From Lates calcarifer (taxonomy: Eukaryota; Chordata; Actinopteri; Centropomidae): DNA of 64,000 nt. This document shows positions 11,901 through 22,792 of this stretch, one piece after another (position 1 is the stretch's first letter; every line of letters begins with the position of its first letter). Under the pieces are notes generated by a model. It made no database searches. It was not told the DNA's origin and saw only the letters and a program-made list of their open reading frames with translations. The DNA lies in NCBI RefSeq assembly GCF_001640805.2, contig NC_066838.1, positions 7,644,601 through 7,708,600 on the forward strand, given 5' to 3'. Made by a program: the position numbers and the translations under genes.

Positions 11901-13688
11901 TTAAGGTATAATTACAGTATGTTTTGCTGTATTAAGATGTCTGTGATGACTTGCAGGCGTGAGATGATGCCTCTTCTGTCCCTCATCTTCTCTGCCTTGT
12001 TCATCTTGTTTGGCACTGTGGTTATCCAGGCCTTCAGGTTGGTTGATTTACCAAAACTGTACATCACCTTTTCCTTGGATTCGTCTAAGATCCTGTATAA
12101 AAACAACTAAAGACAAGCCAAAACAAAGTGATAATGCTGTTAATTTTTCTTTGCTATGCCTGTGCATCTCCTTTGAGAAAGAAACTTTTTCTGTGTGTTT
12201 TCAGTGACTCCAGTGAAGATAAACAGACAAAACCAAAGGCTAAAGATGGAACAAAAGCAGAAAATGGGTCAGCAGACACCAGTACTTCAAGGCAAGAATG
12301 CATTTAACATTTTCACACTATGCTGAGTGCAGGATTTGTCATTGTGTTTTTAAGCTATTTATTTTCGCTGCTGATTTTAGTCGGCCTCCCAAGAAGAATT
12401 TTGTGGAGGTGACGGAGCTGACAGACATCACCTACATGAGCAACCTGGTGAAGCTAAGGCCAGGACACATGAACATAGTGCTGGTTCTCACTGACGCCTC
12501 CAAGAACATCCTCCTCAGCAAGTTTGCCAAAGAGGTCTATTCCTTCACAGGGTAAACTAAATAGTGTTTTGTGGAACAGATGAAGTCCATTATATATGTT
12601 TTTATGTGTATTAAAGGTGCTGAACATACGTTTTTGCTATCACTATGTAGCTAACGTTAGCACCATCAGCTGTTACTTACCAAGAGCTTCAGCTATCATT
12701 TCATTTACAAGAAGTTAGAATAGTCCTCTGAGCAGAGCTGCTACTTCATTGTCACAAATTGGACACTACAGTGACTCACTGTAAATTAGTATTACTGGTT
12801 GGGGCTAGTTGATTTGCATGCCAACTTCAGTTAAAGAAAAGATGTGATAGAAATAGATGCAAACCACTGGTGTTGCTTTCCACCAGTGGCGGGCCGTGTA
12901 TTTCACACCTAGGTCTTCACTGGTGTCCTGCCTCAATTAACCCACCTCTCAATACCGTCATTATGATGTCACAGCTATAGAAACCATCAACAATATACAG
13001 AACTTTGCATCACAGACAGGCATGTCATGTAGCCAGAATAAATGCCATTACTAAAGCAATGCTATCAAAACCCAACTAACACAATTCAGTGCTCTCCACT
13101 GCAGGAGACAGTGAAGTTTGATGTTGGACTTGGATTGTTTCTTAATGCTAACACAGGCTACATAGAGATAGGAAAAACATACACTAGCACCTTTAAACGT
13201 TTGCTACTTCACCATATTCATTCTTTCATCTCTGTCCTAGGAGCCTGACACTGCATTTCTCCTTCCTGAATATTGACAAGCACAGCGAATGGATGAACAC
13301 ACTTCTGGAATATGCCCAGGACGCCATGCAGATCGATGCTGACGAGGACGACGGTGGAAACCATAAGATAGACTATACAGGCTACGTGCTGGCACTCAAC
13401 GGCCACAAAAAGTACCTCTGTCTGTTTAAGCCCGTCTACACTGGGGAAGACCTCGACAGTAAGTCGTCTGAGGATGAAGGGGGCACTTCAGCGGGGAGAT
13501 CGAGGTCCAGTTCCCGTGACGACCACCCACCACGCAAATCCAACCGATCCCGCAGCATATCCACCCTGCAGATCCACCACAAACTGGACCGCCTGGGGTT
13601 GTGGATGGAAAGGCTCATGGAAGGCACTTTGCCTCGCTACTACATCCCGGCCTGGCCAGGACTAGACAAGATCACCCCCTGTAAATAG
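9000..13688 (+). CDS. dnajc16: DnaJ homolog subfamily C member 16 (ER J-domain and thioredoxin-like protein)
   Basis: ER-anchored J-domain co-chaperone, linked in mammals to control of autophagosome size. Exons: 9000-9172, 9252-9318, 9453-9777, 9876 to about 10060, 10201-10305, 10399-10557, 10698-10828, 10941-11124, 11374-11553, 11683-11759, 11957-12037, 12205-12291, 12381-12551, 13241-13688. About 790 residues (human 782). Residues 1-26 are a signal peptide. A J domain follows (MDPYKILGVTRTASQAEIKK) with its HPD motif at 59-61. A thioredoxin-like domain has C168-F-S-C171 in KITSDWCFSCIHIEPVWKEV. A membrane segment lies near 533-553 (LLSLIFSALFILFGTVV), and the C-terminal region keeps DYTGYVLALNGHKKYLCLFK. 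I chose the ATG at 9000 because it begins the signal peptide. Oddities: the donor after 10060 is displaced by one base, and intron 12 is GC-AG. All other junctions fit phase. Confidence 0.95.
10055..10067 (+). other. dnajc16: Irregular splice donor in dnajc16 exon 4
   Basis: The family sequence requires LVEQ to join VTDKN with no extra base, that is, to end the exon after CAG at 10060. The sequence there is gagcag|ggtaaat, so the GT lies one base later. Using the GT at 10061/10062 adds one base and leads to a stop in the next exon (G-GT CAC TGA). An upstream GT (CTT|GTGGAG) would keep the frame but drop three conserved residues. See the finding. Confidence 0.75.
12611..13196. mobile_element. 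MITE-like element with TTAA ends, in a dnajc16 intron
   Basis: The left end TTAAAGGTGCT... and the right end ...AGCACCTTTAA are inverted copies: an identical 11-bp core, then about 15 further imperfectly matching bases reaching a tttttgct/aggaaaaa segment. TTAA at both outer edges would be the target duplication used by piggyBac-type transposases. The element is about 586 bp and non-coding. An inner segment near 12885-12915 (agtggcgggccgtgtatttc) resembles a phrase common in teleost repeats and may be a nested insertion. Family not assigned. Confidence 0.6.
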
Positions 13689-14842
13689 ATCGAGGCAAGT
13701 TTGAAGGACGAAGTATTTATTGTTACGCAGAAACGGTTCCCCTTGTGTCCTGCTGAAGATTGGCTAGAGCTACCTTTTTTGCACTTGAGATATTTATAGT
13801 TAAAGATGTCTTTAAAGTTGGGTCAATCTTAGAAACTTGGCTTTAGTGCAGCTACTGTGGGACAGGTCCTTTAGTGTACCCCTCTGACACTCATCGCATG
13901 CTGTTTTCAATTTTTGGTAGTTTATTCAGGCAGATGCTGCTGCTCCAGCCTTGTGAACAGAAAACAAAATCACTGTGGCCACATGAACTCTCCTGCCTTC
14001 ATGACCATCAGTCGTTTTCACTTACACTGAAGGTGGCAGGGTAGCTACCTTAGTCTTCATTGATGAAAACTGTGAATAGAGATGCATGTCTAAAATGTCT
14101 TTGCCTTTTTATGCATCTCTGCCCAATTTTTTCTTTTTTATAGTTTTATCTCCTGAATGCTGACTCGCTTGTGCAATATAGCATAGTGCTGTAATGACAA
14201 TGCCTTTTACCTGGACCTCAGAGGTTTCTCCATGTTCTTCCTTATTGCAGAATAAGAAAACACTTGTTTTGTTACATGGAAACTGTTGAGGCTGTGGTTT
14301 AAAATGTACTTCCCTACAAAAAAAAAAGTTATTTATCAGGCTTGGTCTATTTAACAACCTCAGTTAGCCAGTAGCTTTATGTAGCACTCATAACAAACAG
14401 GCTGTCCATTTCATGTTCTGAATGTTTTGACCGGTACATCATTTTATCATCTTGAATTATACATCAATAATTCTTACACATCAAAGTAAGATCAAACTTA
14501 GTGTGTGCTTGCTTGGTTTAATAACTTGTTTTGTTCACATTAACTGTAAAAATGTCATTAATATAATTTTGTTGGTACAATGTCATGTAAATATTATACA
14601 TAATTATGTTATCTATAGGACCTGTATATTAAAGAGTATGTAACCTGAAAGATAAGGCAAATGTTTTACATGGATTTATCAAAATGCTGTTGTTACTTTT
14701 TTTGTCTGTTTTTAGTTGTCATTCAAATTTTCTTTTTCAACTGAGTGTCAAAAATGATGTCTGTTACTGCCAGATGTTTTAGTTTGTTTTCATTAGTGCA
14801 TTTATCCTCTTGTTCGTTGTAATAAAATACTTTATGTTTATT
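13689..14842 (+). other. dnajc16: dnajc16 3' UTR
   Basis: No reading frame is supported after the TAG at 13686-13688. The region is T-rich, has an ATTAAA near 14627, and a canonical AATAAA at 14821. It is consistent with a 3' UTR of about 1.15 kb. Confidence 0.7.
14821..14826 (+). terminator. dnajc16: Poly(A) signal of dnajc16
   Basis: AATAAA 1.13 kb after the stop codon, following a T/G-rich segment. It is the most likely 3'-end signal, with ATTAAA near 14627 as an alternative. Confidence 0.6.
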
Positions 14843-15424
14843 AATTAAAACATCAAATTTTAATTACTGTAGAAGTTATCTTCCTTAATTCCCAGATGTA
14901 CTTGTATTCTTTTCCCCAGCTCATTCAGTAGAACACCCTGGTCACTCTTTATTTAAGGAGAGATAACATGTTCCCCAGTACCAGTGGAGTCATGTCTTCT
15001 AGCTCACATCCAACCACAGCAGCTCTTGATGATCTTAGTTCCAGAAATCCAGCCACTGTAACGATTACTATTGAGCAAAGACTAAAGACAAATGAGTGTT
15101 ATGTTGTAACGGGAAACACCATTCTCTCCTGAGCATCACCTTTGATGTGTGATTGACCGTCACAGGCCCTTTTCACAGCAGACATTTTTATCATTGTAGG
15201 AAAAGCACAGATGTTGCTAAGAACACTAACAATGGATCTGTTATATTAATGTGTCCCATTAAACCATGGCAGTGTGACAGTGAGCCAGCAATAGGCAACA
15301 GACATTTGGAGATGTCACAGTAACACTGGAGAAATTAATAAAAATGAGTGACAGGTGAATTCTATATAGATGCCTCATATATTGGGCGCTATAGAAAAAA
15401 AATGTCAGAACATTGTTCTACTCA

Positions 15425-15840
15425 GTCACTAAATGGCTACTCAGTCACTAAATGCTAAATGCTAGTCATCAGCTAGTCACAATCTGTGTCTGTCTGCTGT
15501 TTGGTGTTGCACTGGTAATGTACAGTCAGTTCTTTTGAGCTTTCTTGCTGCCTTCTGCAGTGACAGTGCAGTTGTGGACTGCTAAGCAATGAGCTGAGAC
15601 TCACTATAAAGCTCTTAAAAACCAAAGTGAGCTGCATACTTGGGTGATAGTTTTCTGCAGGCTCATAACAGGGGGTGAACCTTTCACAGATACTGTGATT
15701 TGGTCTCCTGTAGCTGCACCTGAAAACCTGGCGACACTAGCATTCACTAGAGTTCTCACAATGGCTGTTCTAACCAGGTTTGTCCATACATTCATTCAGT
15801 TCCATGCAACCCTCACTGGGCTAGCAATACATTGTTATTA
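15425..15840. repeat. Dispersed repeat copy (family A)
   Basis: The phrase gctaagcaatgagctgaga, followed by an actcactataaagctct-like stretch (about 15580-15620), recurs in diverged form on the same strand at 59975-60020 (gctaaacaatgagctgaaac..aatataaagctct). I recognise this kind of sequence as a common teleost interspersed repeat but cannot name the family. Boundaries are approximate. Confidence 0.55.
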
Positions 15841-16275
15841 AAAAATATGGACTGCAGCCACTGAAGACATGACTCTGTGTACTAAATTGCCAAGCAATCC
15901 ATACAATAATTTTACTCAAAATCACAAATGCGAACCTCATAGAGGTAAAGTTGGGGGATGAGCTAAAATAACAGCTTGCACAGCAGTTTTGTTTTTATGC
16001 ACTTGTCTTTTATTTATTTTTCCTGATTGAAATGTATTGTAAGGTCATAATTTGTCATTCATCACATTACATGGCATGATGCACCAGGTCTACTACACCC
16101 ATTTACAGGAGGAATACACGGAAACATACACAAGGTTTTACAATGGGGAACAGGAAATTTAGCTCATTGCACTTACAACAGTGAATGGAACACTTTGTAG
16201 TCATTTTTAGGCTCTTGACCTTTTTCTGTATTATATTTTCACACTCTTTTCATCATTCAATTGTGTTATTTTATG

Positions 16276-16300
<25 letters not shown>
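16276..16300. repeat. Poly(T) tract
   Basis: Uninterrupted T run of about 25 bases in AT-rich DNA. It could be the A-tail of a minus-strand retroelement, but no element body is recognisable. Confidence 0.9.
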
Positions 16301-16306
<6 letters not shown>

Positions 16307-17189
16307 CTTCATTGCCTAATCACTCTCTCCATCTCCCCATAACATCATCTGTCCAACCCAAAAATTACATGGAGGCCAGAATATTTTTCCTTTTTTTGTT
16401 TTTGATGTCATCTCATTTTACAAACACAACATGTATAGAAACTCTACACAGACCAATATGTTTTTGTTATTTTTTTTTTTTATCCGAATACAACTTTTTA
16501 AATGAGTTTTAAACAGTCCGCACGAGCCAGCCACATACATACACAATGCATTTTTTGTAATTTATTATTCAAATCAACAACTGCTCTTGTTTGTTATGTA
16601 GGTTTTATTATTTTTATACACAAAAAGCACAAATTTGGGCAGGGAGGGTCAGGCTTGCATACGCTCCAGCTTGTGTTGCCGTGTAGTGTGCAAAAGCCAC
16701 TCTCATGCCCGTGTGCATGTGTGTGTGTTTTGTCTGTGAGTGTTGTGGTTATGTTGGCATGTTTGAGATTTACATGTTGTACAGAACATGTCCTTCATGG
16801 CATTTACATGTTATTGTTGTTTGTTCAAAGCAGATTCTGGCCGCTTTCCATCTTGTATTTACATTGGAAAAAAAAGATGGCAGCCCGTGAGGTGGGAGGT
16901 CAAAGAGGTTCAGATGGTCAAGGGATGGGTGGGGGAGGTGTTTCAGGTCATGCACTTTGATGATTCATTACAAGTGAAAGATGAATAAACACTCCCTGAT
17001 GTGAAAGATTGATGTGGTAGCTTTTCTCTCATGGTTTGGTTTGTCTCATTCTTGCTCTCTGTTCACAACCTCTCACCTATGAAACATTTACTTTATTATA
17101 TATATATATCTTTCTATGGCCCTGCTATACGTTGACTGCACGATCAACAGCAGAGCAGTGGTGACAGTTATGCTACCTTTTTAGTTAAG

Positions 17190-17221
<32 letters not shown>
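17190..17221. repeat. (AC)n microsatellite
   Basis: About 16 perfect AC units. Confidence 0.95.
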
Positions 17222-17223
<2 letters not shown>

Positions 17224-17950
17224 CCAGGTTTTTCCAAAAGCATTCTAAGCTTCATTTAAATAAAGTTGACAAAGAAATTGTTTTTAACTCTTGTGGAACT
17301 TAAAGTTTGTCCTTTTAAGGTCTGTATAGTCAGACAATAGTCCTCACAAGTACTAGATCAGTGCCGGAAAATGCCGAATTGTTGGATTCAAAGACAAGTC
17401 AAGCCCTTTGAGAGTTTACCTCTTTTAAACAGAGAACTGGTGTAAGCAACCTCTCTTGGCTTCATGTCTGTAGATCAGGCCCTTTGTGATCTATTGCAAA
17501 TGTGTGAATTCTAAGTACATATGTGTGAATTTCATCTCCTAATATTTAGAAAAATGTTGATATTTCTCTCATGAAAACTAGTGTCTGTTTTGAGGGGCTT
17601 AAAGAAACAATACTTTAAATTTGGAACACAACTTTTAAAGCTTTACCTTTTATTATTGTCTACATTTTGTGCTTCAAACACCTCTGAAAAACCAGACTGT
17701 GGCTCAGTGATTTTGCCCACTGGTGATTGCTGCAGTCAGACCTGAAGTCCATTGCATTCCTGGACTGACACCATGCAGAGTATAGACAGAGACCATGACT
17801 GGCTAGAGGGCAGTAACAGGATGGCTTTCTTCAGTGACCAGTATTGTAGTATAAAAGCCCTTGCTTCTATGCATATTTAAGTGACCTTCTGTGGCTGTAT
17901 TCACACTGGAGCAAAAAAAATGTTGTTTAACACTTTTTGACACATAGAAA

Positions 17951-18008
17951 TGTGTGTGTGTGTGTGTGTGTGTGTATAGACACACACACACACACACACA
18001 AACACACA
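17951..18008. repeat. Back-to-back (TG)n and (CA)n microsatellite
   Basis: About twelve TG units, the spacer ATAGA, then about ten CA units. The two halves are reverse complements, so the locus is a long perfect inverted repeat able to form a hairpin or cruciform. Confidence 0.95.
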
Positions 18009-19268
18009 ACGCATTATGTTATTTATCATGCTCTTGGCTGTGTCATTCAAAAACAGCCATGGGAAGGTCACGTCTGTGTCATAAAGTGTTGCAAATCTGA
18101 TTTATTGCACCTGCATAAATCCAACCATTATTTTCTATTGTCTTTTGAACACCTCCATTGCAGTGCTGCATTTAGTGTGCGCTTTCCTGAGGCAAAAGTG
18201 ATTGAGGAACATTTTATTTTTTATAAACTTCCCAAAACATACGACATACAATATAGGAAGTTGGTATTAATTTGGGTAACTTTAAACTCTCTCATATTAT
18301 TTGTTCTACTTTGACATCTGGCTAATGTTAAGCTTCTGTGTTGAAGTTAGTGATCTGGTGGCAGTGTACCTGTGAAGTTTGTTTGGGCCATGTGCACCTG
18401 ATGTGCAATTAAACAGACTGAAGAGGAACAACCAGATTCAAACATAACCAGAATAATCAGACTGAAAAGGCCAAAAGGCATTATGACCAGTAGACTTGCA
18501 CATAAAGTAGGTCAAGAGAAAATTATGGACGTAGATTATGAAAGGCTTTTGATTTAAAAAAAAACAAAAACAAAACAAACAAAAAACAATCAATCACATG
18601 ACAACACACTGGCATTTCTTCTGTTAAACAAGAACCAGTAAATGACTTTTTACTTTTCTACCAATCAAACTGAGAATTTTAATTTAAAAGCATAATTTCA
18701 ATGGAAGATATTTTCAGATTCTGATTTTTAATAATCTAATTATTTTGGCTGTGCATAAATCCAGCAATAGATGACATCTGTATAAACATAATTTATCACT
18801 GTACATGTCTAAATGTCTCTTCTTTCTGAAATCCCAGCCAGCTTTCTATCCCCTCTGAATATGATAAAATAAATTCTTACATTGATAAATCATCTGATAA
18901 ATGTTTCACAAAAAATATATATTAACCTCTTTTACACAGTTCCAGTGACTTGTTAATCCATGCTCAAATTTTTTCGTACTGCATAAAACTCTTTTTAAAT
19001 CTGAATTTTCATAAATAGCTTCTTCATAATTTTCTTGTCTTGGTGTGCTGTTACCAAACTGATAACTCAGATGGTAGATTTTTGTTTTATGAGGTAAAGA
19101 AATTTTCTTTCCACAGTGTATTTACCTTATAAATCTTATCTCTTAGCATGTTGTGGCAGTGCACCTTTAAACAGTCAAACACAAACTGACTTCTCACCAA
19201 TTACTTCATTTTTAGGAATTAAGTGAATAGTGCTCACTAGCAGCACACAGCAGTATGTTTTTAGTCAA

Positions 19269-19273
<5 letters not shown>

Positions 19274-19309
<36 letters not shown>
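19274..19309. repeat. (AT)n microsatellite
   Basis: About 18 AT units. An imperfect inverted repeat (caaaggccc ... gggcctttg) flanks the following 19319-19382 segment. Confidence 0.95.
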
Positions 19310-19310
<1 letters not shown>

Positions 19311-21814
19311 TGTGTATGACAAAGGCCCGACTAGTTAAAGTTAGTTAATAACTACTTAATTACCATCAACTTTGGGCCTTTGTCTTTGAAAACAAACAGA
19401 CAAATATATATTAACTAAGTAAATGGGGAGCTTTTCTTCTTCACCCCTGAGCAGACAACAACCATATTAATTTTTCTTTCTATTATTCTCTGAACAATTT
19501 TCTTGTATATGCCGTTCTCCCCTGCAAATAAAGCAAAACAAGATGCCTCACTCATTTGGTTGTGTTCATTACAACTGGGATCTTTGCTGCGACTTTACTG
19601 AGAGTCTCGTAATGGGGCTCTTGCATATTGTGTTGCATCTTTTGTTGGATTTTATTTTTATATTTATGTAGGTTTCTATTGAAACTGGCAAGGGATTAAA
19701 TCAGTTTTACAATAACTGTGTAAGATTATAGATTTCTTTCCTTTTGTTACAGATTTCTAGTATTTGTTTCATAAGGAATGTGAAAAGTGAAAAAGTAAAA
19801 GTGAAAACGCTCTGATTTCCCAGCTGTCTTGAACACACCTCGAGCAAGTGACCATTTGCTAGCAGACACCAACTTTAAAAGAGGAGGGGACCCTGCACAT
19901 ACCAGATTAACGCAATACAAAAACCTCTTATTATTTCTTAACTCACAGGTGATTCTATATTATACACAAACAAATTCACAGACTCTCCTTGCTTTGATCT
20001 ATGAGGAATGCCAAAACAAAGAACTCTTGACATTTAACTCAGGTGTGATAAACAATGATTTGCGTGACCTTTTTCCCATTGTGTGTTTCACTTCCTTTTT
20101 CCTCCTCACGCTTCTGTTTTCATTGCATAGAACGACTGGAGATGAGAGGTCGCCTCTTCTGCCCACCGTACTTGTTGTGTTTGAACTTGTGTTTTGTCTT
20201 GTTTTCTTTTCTTTTCCACATTGGATGATGGTCGTTAAATACACGCATACAGAACCCCCACACACATACATACAAACATTAGGAACAGAACAATATAGAG
20301 GTGACTTTGAGGTTTTTCTGCGCCGGGCAGCATGCGAAGGTTCCCAGCGAGCGTTCACACAGACAATATACAGCAGAAGTTGGTTGGTTCGTTGGTTTTG
20401 CTGAAGGCCTCGCAATGTTTGGCCCGACAGAGTATGTTTTTGAGTACCGAACCGCAGATCCCACAATGCACTGCAGGAGCAACAGCAGGGAGAACACTGA
20501 CCTGAGAAGTTTCCATGACAACTGACAGTCAGAGAGAGAGGTTTTCAGGGGTTGGATTACAGGTCTGGACGCCACCACGATAGAAAATGAAAAGTTAAAA
20601 AAAGGCGAGTGACTTTGTGACACAACCAAGTGTGTTATTTTTGGTTCCTCAGTCACATAAATACTGATTTTTTTTCCTTGCTTTTTTTGACACCATTATC
20701 GAGTGTGCTTTCACGTGCACTGTGCACATTAGACAGAGTGAACACACATGCTGATATACACTGATGTGTGAGGAGCCCAGCAGGCCTTTTTGCAGACTCC
20801 AAATAAATGTCCATCTTGGAGGGTCAGAAGAATCACATTGAAACCCAAACCCCCATCAGGTGACGATGCAAAGTCCAGTTCTGTCGAGATGTGCGACTGG
20901 TCTGCTTTTCAGTGCCTCTCTGCTGCCCTGCAGTGCTGTCAGATTAGACTCCAGCTGGCTAATACAAACAGCTTATCACTCTGATCCACTGACTGGCTGA
21001 TTGACGACACCAATGTCTCACTGTTGGTAGGAGAAGAAGATCTGGGTGGTACCAAAGTCATGGTCTATAGGTGAGCTCCTGCTCTCTGATGTATTAGTAC
21101 AGCAGTAGTACAGTATAGGAGTACATTTTGTGGTGCGTTTAAGTCAGACTTGAGCGGTATATCAGTGGTAAGTTAGACAGACAGAGGCAACACATTTCCA
21201 TTCCACCAACTTTTAAAATGACACAAGATTGTGCTCTTTACTCTCTTACCTCTTACTCTATTGCTTTTATAATTATTGATAATAAACAAGAGTCAAAAAT
21301 TGACAGGGGGGCTTGATGAAGGTAACAAAACATTACAAAACATAAGTAAAAGAAAAATAATATCACAAACAATTATCAAAAACAAAGTTAATCTTAAAAA
21401 TATAAATTAATCTCACTGTGGCCAGTGTTCCAGCTCATATTACTACATAAAAAAAGGGTGTGATGAAAATACATGTGTACAGTATGTGATAAAAAATATG
21501 CCACTTTTACTTCAAAATAAAACATTTCAAAAATGATTAAGGCGATATTGGTAACCTGCAACATAAACAACAGGGAAATAAGGAAACTAAATTCGAAAGA
21601 ATGAAGAAACTATGACAAATGATGACCATCTATAACAACATGAGAAATATCTGAGAGCCAAATGTTGTGGAGCAGTTGGAGGAACCTCATTGCCACAAGC
21701 AGTGCAGGTAAGTGTTGTTTTAATGGCTTTGTAATGGCTGAAGAACAACCCGACCACATACAGCATTACTGCAAATACCAAATGGAATGTTTTCCCTAAA
21801 TAAAATGAAGAATC

Positions 21815-21815
<1 letters not shown>

Positions 21816-21843
<28 letters not shown>
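21816..21843. repeat. Poly(A) tract
   Basis: About 28 A residues followed by an A/G-rich segment. It might be the tail of a plus-strand retroposed sequence, but the upstream sequence is not recognisable. Confidence 0.9.
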
Positions 21844-21845
<2 letters not shown>

Positions 21846-22792
21846 AAAGGAAAAAAGAAAAAAAAGGCTCCTCTTATTCCTGTGGCCATATTCCTGTGTG
21901 TTGCTAATCTCTCTTCTTGTTATTATTTACTTACTTATTTACTATTACTTGCTTAGATTGGTTTCCCAGTGTCTTTATGGCCTCTGTTAAGTAATGATGA
22001 ACAGTGTAAGGTCTTGGATAAAAAGTTCCATGCATTCCAAATTCCTATATATTTTTTTAAAGTCCACAATACACTTCTTTAAAGACATGGCAAGTTGAGG
22101 ATTGTTGGATGGGGATTAGAAAGAAAGAAGAATCAGCATTCAAGAAACGCAGAGAGGTGAGGAAGAAGAGGGGAAAAAAAGGTTTTAACAGTTCCAATCT
22201 GGAATGTAGATAGAAACAGAGCAAACCGTGGAAAGAAATGCACGCTGACACACTTATTCACTGTGTCAGCTACATCATTATCATTGTCATATTCATTCGA
22301 TGTGACATTTCCATCACTCAGTTTCTTGACAGGTGATGTAATAAGAGGTCTTTAGTACCAGAAAAACCTGCAGGACTTTTTTTCTTTTGTTTGTTTGTTT
22401 TACTTTGAGAAGAGATAGAAAAGAGGAGGAGGCTGATTTGTTGCCGTTATTCATAATTTGAGCCCAGGACTGTGAAACCAAGGATCCTGTCATGCCACCA
22501 TGCCTGTAGTAAAGCTACCACTTCCTGTCCACGGGAAAAAGCAGCTCTCAAATAAATGGTGGAGTTGTCAGCATATGGGACAAGAGTAGCATTACCCCTC
22601 TATTTCCTTTCATTGGAGCTGCAGAGTTAAATCCACATGGAAGTTGGACTACACTGGTTCTATGAAGGTCTCCCATGATGTACATACAGATCCCACTACT
22701 TGCATGGAGAAAGAGCTGCAAAAATAAAAGCCTGCCTCTTTCAATTTTGCACTTGCTCTTCTATGATGAAGCAACAAAGATGTGTTGAACTG

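Larger units (their letters stand above)
14843..22792. other. Gene-poor stretch between dnajc16 and bsn 3' ends
   Basis: No supported coding sequence on either strand. It holds the family A repeat, a poly(T) run, CA/TG and TA microsatellites, and a poly(A) run. The part nearest 22792 should be bsn 3' UTR on the minus strand. Minus-strand poly(A) hexamers occur at several points (for example 21717-21722, 19651-19656 and near 16010), so the 3' end of bsn cannot be fixed. Confidence 0.6.

Noticed and set aside
16502..16960. 152-codon plus-strand open frame
   Set aside because: Composition follows local GT-rich simple sequence and there is no family resemblance; it is probably chance in non-coding DNA.
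19829..20466. Overlapping 191- and 155-codon frames on opposite strands
   Set aside because: Both are open at the same place with no recognisable protein; a mutual shadow, likely random.
21000..21070. Minus-strand reading DFGTTQIFFSYQQ followed by a stop, considered as the bsn end
   Set aside because: The acceptor before it has no polypyrimidine tract, and the exons at 27522-27614 and 22793-22899 have better splice sites and fit the phase.
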